Source: Streptococcus mitis 17/34
GTDB lineage: Bacteria; Bacillota; Bacilli; Lactobacillales; Streptococcaceae
Assembly: GCA_000430305.1 (NCBI GenBank)
Contig: ASZZ01000003.1
Location: 62,001 to 126,000 of the forward strand
Length of the DNA stretch: 64,000 nt
Direction: 5' to 3'
Numbering within the stretch: the first letter of the stretch is position 1; every line of letters begins with the position of its first letter. Both the position numbers and the translations under genes were made by a program. The notes under the pieces are model-generated. The model ran no database searches. It worked only from the letters and a program-made list of their open reading frames with translations, and was not told the origin of the DNA. Positions 27,836-37,470 of this stretch are shown here, in pieces.

Positions 27836-30189
27836 ATGAAAGATAGAATAAAAGAATATTTGCAAGACAAGGGAAAGGTGACTGTCAATGACTTGGCTCA
27901 GGCTTTGGGAAAAGATGGGTCCAAGGATTTTCGTGAGTTGATTAAAACCTTGTCTCTGATGGAAAGAAAGCACCAGATTCGCTTTGAGGAAGATGGTAGT
28001 CTGACCTTGGAAGTCAAGGAAAAACATGAGATTACTCTCAAGGGAATTTTTCACGCCCATAAAAATGGCTTTGGTTTTGTCAGTCTGGAAGGGGAAGAGG
28101 ACGACCTATTTGTAGGAAAAAACGATGTCAACTATGCTATTGATGGTGATACCGTTGAGGTCGTCATCAAGAAAGTCGCTGACCGTAACAAGGGAACAGC
28201 AGCGGAAGCCAAAATTATTGATATTCTAGAGCACAGTTTGACAACCGTTGTTGGACAAATCGTTCTAGATCAGGAAAAGCCTAAGTATGCCGGCTACATC
28301 CGTTCTAAAAACCAGAAAATTAGCCAGCCGATTTATGTTAAGAAACCAGCTCTTAAACTAGAAGGGACGGAAGTTCTCAAGGTCTTTATCGACAAATACC
28401 CAAGCAAGAAACATGATTTCTTTGTTGCTAGTGTCCTTGATGTGGTGGGGCACTCGACGGATGTTGGGATTGATGTTCTTGAGGTCTTGGAATCAATGGA
28501 CATTGTATCCGAGTTTCCAGAAGCTGTTGTCAAGGAAGCAGAAAGTGTGCCGGATGCTCCGTCTCAAAAGGATATGGAAGGTCGTCTGGATCTAAGAGAT
28601 GAGATTACCTTTACCATTGACGGTGCTGATGCCAAGGATTTGGACGATGCGGTACACATCAAGGCTCTGAAAAATGGAAATCTGGAGCTTGGGGTTCACA
28701 TCGCAGATGTTTCCTATTATGTGACAGAAGGTTCTGCCCTTGATAAGGAAGCACTTAATCGTGCGACTTCTGTTTATGTGACAGACCGTGTGGTGCCAAT
28801 GCTTCCAGAACGACTGTCAAATGGCATCTGCTCCCTTAATCCTCAAGTTGACCGCCTGACCCAGTCAGCCATTATGGAGATTGATAAATATGGTCGTGTA
28901 GTCAACTACACCATCACACAAACGGTTATCAAGACTAGCTTCAGGATGACCTACAGTGATGTCAATGATATCCTAGCTGGAGACAAGGAAAAGAGACAAG
29001 AATATCAGAAAATTGTTCCAAGTATTGAACTTATGGCTAAGCTCCATGAAACTCTAGAAAACATGCGTGTGAAACGTGGAGCCCTCAATTTCGATACCAA
29101 TGAAGCGAAGATTTTAGTGGATAAACAAGGTAAGCCTGTTGATATTGTTCTTCGTCAGCGTGGTGTTGCCGAGCGCATGATTGAGTCCTTCATGTTGATG
29201 GCCAATGAAACAGTTGCCGAGCATTTTAGCAAGTTGGATTTGCCTTTCATCTATCGAATTCATGAGGAGCCTAAATCTGAAAAGGTTCAGAAGTTTATTG
29301 ACTATGCTTCGAGTTTTGGTTTGCGCATTTATGGGACTGCCAGTGAGATTAGCCAGGAAGCGCTTCAAGACATCATGCGTACTGTTGAGGGAGAACCTTA
29401 TGCGGATGTATTGTCCATGATGCTTCTCCGTTCCATGCAGCAGGCTCGCTATTCGGAGCACAATCACGGCCACTATGGTCTAGCAGCTGATTATTACACT
29501 CACTTTACCAGCCCGATTCGCCGTTATCCGGACCTCCTTGTTCACCGTATGATTCGGGACTACGGCCGTTCTAAGGAAATAGCAGAGCATTTTGAACAAG
29601 TGATTCCAGAGATTGCGACCCAGTCTTCCAACCGTGAGCGTCGTGCTATTGAGGCTGAGCGCGAAGTCGAAGCTATGAAAAAGGCTGAGTACATGGAAGA
29701 ATACGTGGGTGAAGAGTATGATGCGGTTGTGTCCAGCATCGTCAAATTTGGTCTCTTTGTTGAATTACCAAATACAGTCGAAGGCTTGATTCACATCACA
29801 AATCTACCTGACTTTTATCATTTCAATGAGCGTGATTTGACCTTCGTGGGGAAAAATCGGGTACAACTTTCCGTGTAGGTCAGCAAATCCGTATCCGAGT
29901 TGAAAGAGCCGACAAGATGACGGGTGAAATTGATTTCTCTTACATTCCAAGTGAATTTGATGTGATTGAAAAAGGCTTGAAACAGTCTAGTCGTAGTGAC
30001 AGAGGGCGTGGCTCAAATCGTCGTTCAGATAAAAAGGAAGACAAGAGAAAGTCAGGTCGCTCAAATGATAAGCGCAAGCATTCACAAAAAGATAAAAAGA
30101 AAAAAGGAAAGAAACCTTTTTATAAGGAAGTAGCTAAGAAAGGAGCCAAGCATGGCAAAGGGCGAGGGAAAGGTCGTCGCACAAAATAA
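27836..30189 (+). pseudogene. rnr: Ribonuclease R, frameshifted
   Basis: Processive 3'-5' exoribonuclease for structured RNA and, with SmpB/tmRNA, for non-stop mRNA decay. Domain order: winged-helix N-terminus, cold-shock OB folds, the RNB catalytic domain (FTIDGADAKDLDDAVH; the YRIHEEP and HFTSPIRRYPDL motifs), the S1 domain and a Lys/Arg-rich tail. The frame breaks in the S1 domain at 29841-29842 (ACCTTCG where ACCCTTCG reads LTLRGEKSG). Adding one C gives 784 residues ending at 30189, the family length. The basic tail overlaps the smpB start by 38 bases. Confidence 0.93.
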
Positions 30190-30619
30190 AAAGGCGCGGC
30201 ACGACTATACAATCGTAGATACGCTAGAAGCAGGAATGGTCCTGACTGGAACTGAAATCAAGAGTGTACGAGCTGCTCGAATCAATCTCAAGGATGGCTT
30301 TGCCCAAGTGAAAAATGGGGAGGTCTGGTTGAGCAATGTTCATATCGCACCTTACGAAGAGGGCAATATCTGGAACCAAGAGCCAGAACGTCGTCGAAAA
30401 CTCTTACTCCATAAAAAGCAAATTCAAAAATTGGAACAAGAGACTAAAGGGACAGGAATGACGCTGGTTCCCCTTAAGGTTTATATCAAAGATGGCTATG
30501 CCAAGCTCCTTTTAGGCCTAGCTAAAGGGAAGCATGACTACGACAAACGGGAGTCTATCAAACGTCGTGAGCAAAACCGCGATATCGCGCGTGTTATGAA
30601 AGCTGTTAATCAGCGATAA
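30152..30619 (+). CDS. smpB: SsrA-binding protein SmpB
   Basis: Partner of tmRNA in ribosome rescue by trans-translation. It has 155 residues with the core [19 protein letters not shown] and a basic C-terminal tail ([19 protein letters not shown]) that reaches into the decoding site. It starts inside the lysine-rich tail of rnr, in another frame (38-base overlap), so translation of both is linked. The tmRNA gene itself is not in this window. Confidence 0.96.
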
Positions 30620-30633
30620 AAAGAGGAATGAAG

Positions 30634-31494
30634 ATGGAAAAACTAGTTGCCTATAAACGAATGCCCTTGTGGACTAAAGAGACCATGCCAAAGGCTGTTC
30701 AGCAAAAGCACAATACCAAGGTCGGGACTTGGGGAAAGATTACTGTTGTAAAAGGAGTCCTCAAGTTTATTGAATTGACAGGAGATGGTGAGGTTTTAGC
30801 TGAGCACCTCTTTGAAGCAGGAGCCGACAATCCCATGGCACAACCTCAAGCTTGGCACCGAGTGGAGGCTGTAACAGACGATGTAGAATGGTACTTGGAA
30901 TTTTATTGTAAACCTGAGGATTACTTCCCTAAGAAATACAATACCAATCCTGTTCATTCAGAGGTCCTAGAGGCAATGCAGACAGTAAAACCAGGGAAAG
31001 CCTTGGATTTGGGTTGTGGTCAGGGCCGTAATTCCCTCTTTTTGGCCCAGCAAGGTTTTGACGTGACAGCTGTTGATCAAAATGAACTATCCCTTGAAAT
31101 CTTGCAAAGCATTGTGGAGCAGGAAGATTTGGACATGCCTGTCGGACTTTATGATATCAGTTCAGCCAGCATTGGACAAGCCTATGATTTTATCGTATCG
31201 ACAGTTGTTTTGATGTTTTTGCAAGCAGACCGCATTCCTGCAATTATCAAAAACATGCAGGAGCATACCACGGTCGGTGGTTATAATCTTATCGTTTGTG
31301 CCATGGACACGGAGGATTATCCTTGCTCGGTTAACTTCCCATTCACATTTAAAGAGGGAGAATTGGCAGACTACTACAAGGATTGGGAGTTGGTCAAGTA
31401 CAATGAAAATCCAGGTCATTTGCACCGTCGTGATGAGAATGGCAATCGTATTCAACTACGCTTTGCGACCATGCTAGCTAAGAAAATCAAATAA
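30634..31494 (+). CDS. tehB: Tellurite resistance methyltransferase TehB
   Basis: S-adenosylmethionine-dependent methyltransferase of the TehB family. The 286-residue product has an N-terminal cupin-like DUF1971 domain (about residues 5-85; WGKITVVKGVLKF, ADNPMAQPQAWHRV) and a class I methyltransferase domain with ALDLGCGQGRNSLFLAQQG. ATG 30634 is chosen over 30628 because the AGAGGA site leaves six bases to it and none to the earlier ATG. The substrate in streptococci is not known; tellurite resistance is a family label. It ends the rnr-smpB-tehB cluster. Confidence 0.9.
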   Translation: MEKLVAYKRMPLWTKETMPKAVQQKHNTKVGTWGKITVVKGVLKFIELTGDGEVLAEHLFEAGADNPMAQPQAWHRVEAVTDDVEWYLEFYCKPEDYFPKKYNTNPVHSEVLEAMQTVKPGKALDLGCGQGRNSLFLAQQGFDVTAVDQNELSLEILQSIVEQEDLDMPVGLYDISSASIGQAYDFIVSTVVLMFLQADRIPAIIKNMQEHTTVGGYNLIVCAMDTEDYPCSVNFPFTFKEGELADYYKDWELVKYNENPGHLHRRDENGNRIQLRFATMLAKKIK

Positions 31495-31503
31495 ACACAC
31501 ATG

Positions 31504-31538
31504 AAGATTAGGAAATTTCCTGATCTTTTTTCTTTTTT
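31504..31538 (+). terminator. Intrinsic terminator after tehB
   Basis: AAGATTAGGAAA pairs with TTTCCTGATCTT (one mismatch) followed by a long T-rich tail. The T-tract also forms the T-rich stretch before the coiA com-box, as at comEA. Confidence 0.8.
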
Positions 31539-31546
31539 TACGAATA
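31539..31546 (+). promoter_or_regulatory. SigX com-box of coiA
   Basis: TACGAATA preceded by a T-rich run, 21 bases before coiA: the late competence promoter element. It is the second such site in the window. Confidence 0.92.
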
Positions 31547-31567
31547 ATATAGAAAAGGAGGAAAATC

Positions 31568-32521
31568 ATGTTTGTTGCGAGAGATGCTAGGGGAGAGTTG
31601 GTAAATGTGTTAGAGGATAAGCTTGAGAAGCAAGCATACACCTGCCCAGCTTGTGGAGGTCAGCTCCGTTTGCGGCAAGGACCAAGTGTACGAACGCATT
31701 TTGCCCATAAATCCTTAAAAGACTGTGATTATTCCTTTGAAAATGAAAGTCCAGAACACTTGGTAAATAAGGAATTCCTCTACCACTGGTTAAAAAAAGA
31801 GACAGAAGTTCAATTAGAATATCCTCTTCCAGAGCTTAAACAGATTGCAGATGTGTTTGTAAATGGCAATCTAGCTCTAGAGGTTCAGTGTAGCCCCTTG
31901 TCTCAAAAAGTTCTTAAAGAGCGCAGTGAGGGCTATCGTAGTCAGGGGTACCAAGTACTGTGGTTGCTGGGTCAAAAACTGTGGCTCAAAGACCGCTTAA
32001 CCCGTCTGCAACAAGGTTTTCTCTATTTCAGTCAAAATATGGGCTTTTATGTTTGGGAAGTAGACAAGGGAAAACAGGTTTTAAGGCTTAAATATCTCAT
32101 TTACCAGGATCTCCGCGGTAAACTCCATTATCAAATAAAGGAATTTTCCTATGGTCAAGGTAGTTTATTGGAAATATTGCGTCTTCCCTATAAGAAACAA
32201 AAAATATCTCATTTTACAGTTTCTCAGGACAAGGACATTTCTCGCTATATTCGGCAACAGCTTTATTATCAAAATCCCTTTTGGATGAAAGAACAAGCAG
32301 AAGCCTATCAAAAGGGGGAAAATCTCCTGACTTATGGGCTAAAAGAATGGTATCCACAAATTCGACCATTAGTAGGTGAGTTTTGCCAAATTGAGAAGGA
32401 CTTAACCAGCTATTATCAGTATTTTCAAACCTATTACCAAGAAAATCCTCAAAATGATTGGCAAAAGCTTTATCCACCAGCCTTTTATCAGCAATATTTC
32501 TTGAAAAATATGGTAAAATAG
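31568..32521 (+). CDS. coiA: Competence protein CoiA
   Basis: Competence-induced protein needed for transformation after DNA entry, probably in recombination of the incoming strand. It has 317 residues. A zinc-ribbon-like pair is seen in YTCPACGGQL, followed by THFAHKSLKDC. The nuclease-like core contains EYPLPELKQIADVFVNGNLA and LEVQCS, resembling the acid residues of restriction-endonuclease folds. It is driven by a SigX box and is followed 18 bases later by pepF, which can be co-induced. Confidence 0.94.
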   Translation: MFVARDARGELVNVLEDKLEKQAYTCPACGGQLRLRQGPSVRTHFAHKSLKDCDYSFENESPEHLVNKEFLYHWLKKETEVQLEYPLPELKQIADVFVNGNLALEVQCSPLSQKVLKERSEGYRSQGYQVLWLLGQKLWLKDRLTRLQQGFLYFSQNMGFYVWEVDKGKQVLRLKYLIYQDLRGKLHYQIKEFSYGQGSLLEILRLPYKKQKISHFTVSQDKDISRYIRQQLYYQNPFWMKEQAEAYQKGENLLTYGLKEWYPQIRPLVGEFCQIEKDLTSYYQYFQTYYQENPQNDWQKLYPPAFYQQYFLKNMVK

Positions 32522-32539
32522 AAAGGATGGAGGAATCTA

Positions 32540-34341
32540 ATGGTATTACAAAGAAATGAAATAAATGAAAAAGATACATGGGATCTATCAACGATTTACC
32601 CAACTGACCAGGCTTGGGAAGAAGCCTTAAAAGATTTAACAGAACAATTGGAGACAGTAGCCCAGTATGAAGGTCATCTCTTGGATAGTGCGGATAGCCT
32701 ACTGGAAATTACTGAATTTTCTCTTGAGATGGAACGCCAAATGGAGAAGCTTTACGTTTATGCTCATATGAAAAATGACCAGGACACTCGTGAAGCTAAG
32801 TATCAAGAGTACTATGCCAAGGCAATGACTCTCTATAGCCAGCTGGACCAAGCCTTTTCATTCTATGAGCCTGAATTTATGGAAATTAGTGAAAAGCAGT
32901 ATGCTGACTTTTTAGAAGCTCAACCAAAATTGCAGGTTTATCAACACTATTTTGACAAACTTTTACAAGGAAAAGATCACGTTTTATCACAACGTGAAGA
33001 AGAATTATTGGCTGGAGCTGGAGAAATCTTTGGTTCGGCTAGTGAAACCTTCGCGATTTTAGATAATGCAGATATCGTCTTTCCATTTGTTAAAGATGAA
33101 GATGGTAACGAAGTACAATTATCACATGGCGTTTATATGCGCTTGATGGAGTCTAAAAATCGTGAGGTACGCCGTGGTGCCTATCAAGCCCTTTATGCGA
33201 CTTATGAACAATTCCAACATACCTATGCCAAAACCTTGCAAACCAATGTTAAGGTGCAAAACTACCGTGCCAAGGTTCGTCACTATAAGAGTGCTCGTCA
33301 TGCAGCCCTAGCAGCGAATTTTGTTCCAGAGAGTGTTTATGACAATTTGGTAGCAGCAGTTCGCAAGCACTTGCCACTCTTGCATCGTTACCTTGAGCTT
33401 CGTTCAAAAATCTTGGGGATTTCAGACCTCAAGATGTACGATGTCTACACACCACTTTCATCTGTTGAATACAGTTTTACTTACCAAGAAGCCTTGAAAA
33501 AGGCAGAAGATGCCTTGGCAGTCTTGGGTGAGGATTACTTGAGCCGTGTTAAACGTGCCTTCAGTGAGCGTTGGATTGATGTTTACGAAAATCAAGCAAG
33601 CGTTCAGGGGCCTACTCTGGTGGTTCTTACGATACTAATGCCTTTATGCTTCTTAACTGGCAGGATAATCTAGACAATCTCTTTACTCTTGTTCATGAAA
33701 CAGGTCACAGTATGCATTCAAGCTATACTCGTGAAACGCAGCCTTATGTTTACGGAGATTACTCTATCTTCTTGGCTGAGATTGCTTCAACAACCAATGA
33801 AAATATCTTAACAGAGAAATTGTTGGAAGAAGTGGAAGACGATGCAACACGCTTTGCTATTCTTAATAACTTCTTGGACGGTTTCCGTGGAACAGTTTTC
33901 CGACAAACTCAATTTGCTGAGTTTGAACACGCCATTCACCAAGCAGACCAAAATGGAGAAGTCTTGACAAGTGATTTCCTAAATAAACTCTATGCAGACT
34001 TGAACCAAGAGTATTATGGTTTGAGCAAGGAAGATAATCCTGAAATCCAATACGAGTGGGCACGTATTCCACACTTCTACTATAACTACTATGTATACCA
34101 ATATTCAACAGGTTTTGCAGCAGCCTCAGCTTTAGCTGAAAAGATTGTCCATGGTAGTCAAGAAGACCGTGACCGCTATATCGACTATCTCAAGGCTGGT
34201 AAGTCTGACTACCCACTTAATGTCATGAGAAAAGCTGGTGTTGATATGGAGAAGGAAGACTACCTCAACGATGCCTTTGCAGTCTTTGAACGTCGTTTGA
34301 ATGAGTTTGAAGCCCTTGTTGAAAAATTGGGATTGGCATAA
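32540..34341 (+). pseudogene. pepF: Oligoendopeptidase F, frameshifted
   Basis: Cytoplasmic zinc metallopeptidase of family M3 that cleaves oligopeptides. The N-terminal helical part is intact. The frame breaks at 33596, where CAAGCAAG should read CAAGGCAAG (restoring [20 protein letters not shown]). One added G gives exactly 600 residues with the active site HETGHS (His386 and His390). The second half continues to 34341. ATG 32540 follows GGATGGAGG. It lies between coiA and the O-methyltransferase, the order I know from pneumococcus. The break is a short-homopolymer indel like others in the window. Confidence 0.92.
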
Positions 34342-34342
34342 G

Positions 34343-35056
34343 ATGGTTGAATCGTACAGTAAAAATGCCAACCATAATATGCGTCGCCCTGTTGTCAAGG
34401 AAGAAATTGTGAACTTGATGCGTCAGCGTCAAAAGCAAGTTACAGGCTCTTTGAAAGAATTGGAAGACTTTGCCCGTAAGGAAAATATTCCCATTATTCC
34501 TCATGAAACGGTTGCTTATTTCCGTTTTCTCATGGAAACTATGCAACCTAAAAACATTCTGGAAATTGGGACGGCTATCGGTTTTTCAGCTCTTTTAATG
34601 GCAGAACATGCGCCAAAGGCCAAGATTACAACCATTGACCGCAATCCAGAGATGATTGGTTTTGCCAAGGAAAATTTTGCTCAGTTTGACAGTCGCAAGC
34701 AAATTACTCTCCTAGAAGGAGATGCGGTAGATGTCTTATCAACCCTGACAGAGTCCTATGATTTCGTCTTTATGGATTCTGCTAAGTCTAAATACATCGT
34801 CTTTCTACCAGAAATCCTCAAACATTTGGAAGTTGGTGGTGTGGTTGTCTTGGATGATATTTTCCAAGGTGGTGATGTTGCCAAGGACATTATGGAAGTC
34901 CGTCGTGGTCAGCGAACTATTTATCGAGGCCTTCAAAGACTGTTTGACGCAACTTTAGATAATCCAGGACTCACCGCAACATTAGTCCCTCTGGGAGACG
35001 GCATTCTCATGCTTCGTAAAAATGTAGCAGATGTTCAATTGCCTGACAGCGAATGA
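34343..35056 (+). CDS. O-methyltransferase family protein
   Basis: S-adenosylmethionine-dependent methyltransferase of the YrrM/catechol-O-methyltransferase-like family, 237 residues from ATG 34343 (MVESYSKNANHN), one base after the pepF stop. The SAM site is ILEIGTAIGFSALLMAEHAP, and FMDSAKSKY and VVLDDIFQGG supply the metal-binding acidic residues. In Bacillus a related enzyme modifies tRNA hydroxyuridine; which substrate applies here cannot be told. The frame from 34301 begins inside pepF and is rejected. Confidence 0.9.
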   Translation: MVESYSKNANHNMRRPVVKEEIVNLMRQRQKQVTGSLKELEDFARKENIPIIPHETVAYFRFLMETMQPKNILEIGTAIGFSALLMAEHAPKAKITTIDRNPEMIGFAKENFAQFDSRKQITLLEGDAVDVLSTLTESYDFVFMDSAKSKYIVFLPEILKHLEVGGVVVLDDIFQGGDVAKDIMEVRRGQRTIYRGLQRLFDATLDNPGLTATLVPLGDGILMLRKNVADVQLPDSE

Positions 35057-35122
35057 TTTTCAGAAAAATTTAAGAAAATATAGTAAAATAGATAGGGTAA
35101 CACTTATCTCAAAGGAGTAGAC

Positions 35123-36061
35123 ATGAAGAAAAAACTATTGGCAGGTGCCATTACACTATTATCAGTAGCAACATTAGCAGCTTGTTCGAAAGGTTCAGAA
35201 GGAGCAGACCTTATCAGTATGAAAGGGGATGTTATCACAGAACATCAATTTTATGAGCAAGTGAAAAGCAACCCTTCAGCCCAACAAGTGTTGTTGAATT
35301 TGACTATCCAAAAAGTGTTTGAGAAACAATACGGTTCAGAAGTAGATGACAAAGAAGTCAACGACACTATTGCCGAAGAAGAGAAACAATATGGTGAAAA
35401 CTACCAACGTGTCTTGTCACAAGCAGGGATGACTCTTGAAACACGTAAAGCTCAAATTCGTACAAGTAAATTGGTTGAGTTGGCAGTTAAGAAAGCAGCA
35501 GAAGCTGAATTGACAGATGATGCTTATAAGAAAGCCTTTGATGAATACACTCCAGATGTAACGGCTCAAATCATTCGTCTTGATAATGAGGATAAAGCGA
35601 AAGAAGTCCTCGAAAAAGCTAAGGCAAGTGGGGCAGATTTCGCTCAATTAGCAAAAGATAACTCAACTGATGAAAAAACCAAAGCAAACGGTGGAGAAAT
35701 CACCTTTGACTCTGCTTCGACAGAAGTACCAGAACAAGTTAAGAAAGCAGCTTTCGCTTTAGATGTAAACGGTGTTTCTGATGTGATTACAGCCGCTGGT
35801 ACACAAGCCTACAGCAGCCAATATTACATTGTAAAACTCACTAAGAAAACAGAAAAATCATCTAATCTTGATGACTACAAAGAAAAATTAAAAACTGTTA
35901 TCTTGACTCAAAAACAAAATGATTCAACATTTGTTCAAAGCATTATCGGAAAAGAATTACAAGCAGCTAATATCAAGGTTAAAGACCAAGCCTTCCAAAA
36001 TATCTTCACCCAATATATCGGTGGTGGAGATTCAAGCTCAAGTAGTTCATCAAAAGAATAA
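35123..36061 (+). CDS. prsA: Foldase lipoprotein PrsA (peptidyl-prolyl isomerase)
   Basis: Extracellular membrane-anchored chaperone that folds secreted proteins (pneumococcal PpmA). It has 312 residues. The lipoprotein signal ends in TLAACSKG, with Cys21 as the lipid anchor. A parvulin-type rotamase domain (about residues 145-240; TAQIIRLDNEDKAKEVLEKA, FAQLAKDNSTD) is flanked by helical chaperone segments, and the C-terminus is a serine-rich tail. AAAGGAG precedes ATG 35123. Transcribed alone and ended by a terminator. Confidence 0.95.
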   Translation: MKKKLLAGAITLLSVATLAACSKGSEGADLISMKGDVITEHQFYEQVKSNPSAQQVLLNLTIQKVFEKQYGSEVDDKEVNDTIAEEEKQYGENYQRVLSQAGMTLETRKAQIRTSKLVELAVKKAAEAELTDDAYKKAFDEYTPDVTAQIIRLDNEDKAKEVLEKAKASGADFAQLAKDNSTDEKTKANGGEITFDSASTEVPEQVKKAAFALDVNGVSDVITAAGTQAYSSQYYIVKLTKKTEKSSNLDDYKEKLKTVILTQKQNDSTFVQSIIGKELQAANIKVKDQAFQNIFTQYIGGGDSSSSSSSKE

Positions 36062-36066
36062 AATAG

Positions 36067-36090
36067 AAAAGGGCAAGTGCTCTTTTTCTT
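36067..36090 (+). terminator. Terminator after prsA
   Basis: AAAAGGGC (36067-36074) pairs with GCTCTTTT (36079-36086; one mismatch), and the T-run continues. Confidence 0.65.
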
Positions 36091-36143
36091 ATGACAAAAA
36101 TAGTCTATCTGATGGATAAGAGTTTTTTTTCTTTCGGAAAAAA

Positions 36144-36152
36144 TGGTATAAT
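36144..36152 (+). promoter_or_regulatory. ftsW promoter, extended -10
   Basis: TGGTATAAT, about 70 bases before ftsW; the -35 region is T-rich without a consensus hexamer. Confidence 0.6.
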
Positions 36153-36222
36153 AGCAATAAAAACTAGAAAACAAACGGAATTTGGGAAGCAATTGTGTTG
36201 TTCTCATTAGAGTGGTGATACT

Positions 36223-37446
36223 ATGAAGATTAGTAAAAGGCACCTATTAAATTATTCTATTCTAGTTCCTTACTTACTTTTATCTATTTTGGGCTTGATT
36301 GTGGTTTATTCGACAACCAGTGCTATTTTAATTCAAGAAGGCCAAAGTGCACTGCAATTGGTCCGAAGTCAGGGACTGTTTTGGATATTTAGTTTGATAC
36401 TGATTGCCTTGATATACAAATTGAAACTGAATTTTTTAAGAAACGAACGTCTTTTATTTATCGTTATGTTCGTTGAGCTGATTCTATTAGCTATGGCTCG
36501 GATAATTGGTACGCCAGTCAATGGAGCCTATGGTTGGATTTCAGTAGGACCTTTGACCATTCAGCCAGCCGAATATTTGAAAATTATTATTATTTGGTAT
36601 TTAGCAAATAAATTTTCCAAACAACAAGAGGATATAGCTGTTTATGATTTCCAAGTTTTAACACAAAATCAGTGGCTTCCTCGTGCGTTTAATGACTGGC
36701 GCTTTGTCCTCTTGGTATTGATTGGGAGCCTTGCTATTTTCCCAGATTTGGGAAATGCTTCTATCTTAGCTTTGGTTGCCTTGATTATGTATACAATTAG
36801 TGGAATCGCTTACAGATGGTTTCTTGCTTTTTTTGGAATTTTAGTCGGAATTTCTGCCCTATCCTTATCATTTATTTCTTTTATAGGGGTTGATAAGTTT
36901 TCAAAAGTTCCAGTATTTGGTTATGTTGCCAAGCGTTTCAGCGCCTATTTTAACCCTTTTGCCGATTTGGCAGGAGCAGGCCACCAACTTGCAAATTCCT
37001 ACTTTGCCATGGTAAATGGTGGTTGGTTTGGTCTAGGTTTAGGAAATTCAATTGAAAAACGTGGCTATTTACCAGAGGCCCATACAGATTTTGTATTTTC
37101 AATTGTCATTGAAGAATTTGGCTTTGTGGGAGCCAGCTTGATTTTGTCACTTGTTTTTTTCCTTATTTTACGAATTATCCTGGTGGGAATTCGTGCTAAG
37201 AATCCCTTTAATTCCATGATGGCGATTGGAGTTGGGGGGATGATGTTGGTACAGGTCTTTGTTAATATCGGTGGAATTTCTGGTATTATTCCTTCAACAG
37301 GAGTTACCTTCCCCTTCTTATCGCAAGGAGGAAACAGTCTCCTAGTCTTATCTGTAGCCATCGCCTTTGTCTTAAATATTGATGCAAGTGAAAAGCGTGC
37401 TCAATTGTATGAGGAGTTAGAAGCTCACTCATCAAACTATATGTAG
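36223..37446 (+). CDS. ftsW: Cell division peptidoglycan polymerase FtsW
   Basis: SEDS-family glycosyltransferase that polymerises septal peptidoglycan with a class B PBP. It has 407 residues and about ten membrane helices. Typical SEDS segments are GAYGWISVGPLTIQPAEYLK, the YLPEAHTDFVFSIVIEEFG loop with the catalytic aspartate, and GVTFPFLSQGGNS near the C-terminus. It directly precedes ppc (24 bases). In pneumococcus ftsW and ppc are also neighbours, but prsA is not beside them, so the upstream junction here differs. Confidence 0.94.
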   Translation: MKISKRHLLNYSILVPYLLLSILGLIVVYSTTSAILIQEGQSALQLVRSQGLFWIFSLILIALIYKLKLNFLRNERLLFIVMFVELILLAMARIIGTPVNGAYGWISVGPLTIQPAEYLKIIIIWYLANKFSKQQEDIAVYDFQVLTQNQWLPRAFNDWRFVLLVLIGSLAIFPDLGNASILALVALIMYTISGIAYRWFLAFFGILVGISALSLSFISFIGVDKFSKVPVFGYVAKRFSAYFNPFADLAGAGHQLANSYFAMVNGGWFGLGLGNSIEKRGYLPEAHTDFVFSIVIEEFGFVGASLILSLVFFLILRIILVGIRAKNPFNSMMAIGVGGMMLVQVFVNIGGISGIIPSTGVTFPFLSQGGNSLLVLSVAIAFVLNIDASEKRAQLYEELEAHSSNYM

Positions 37447-37470
37447 AGCTGATAGTGGAAAGGATTACCT

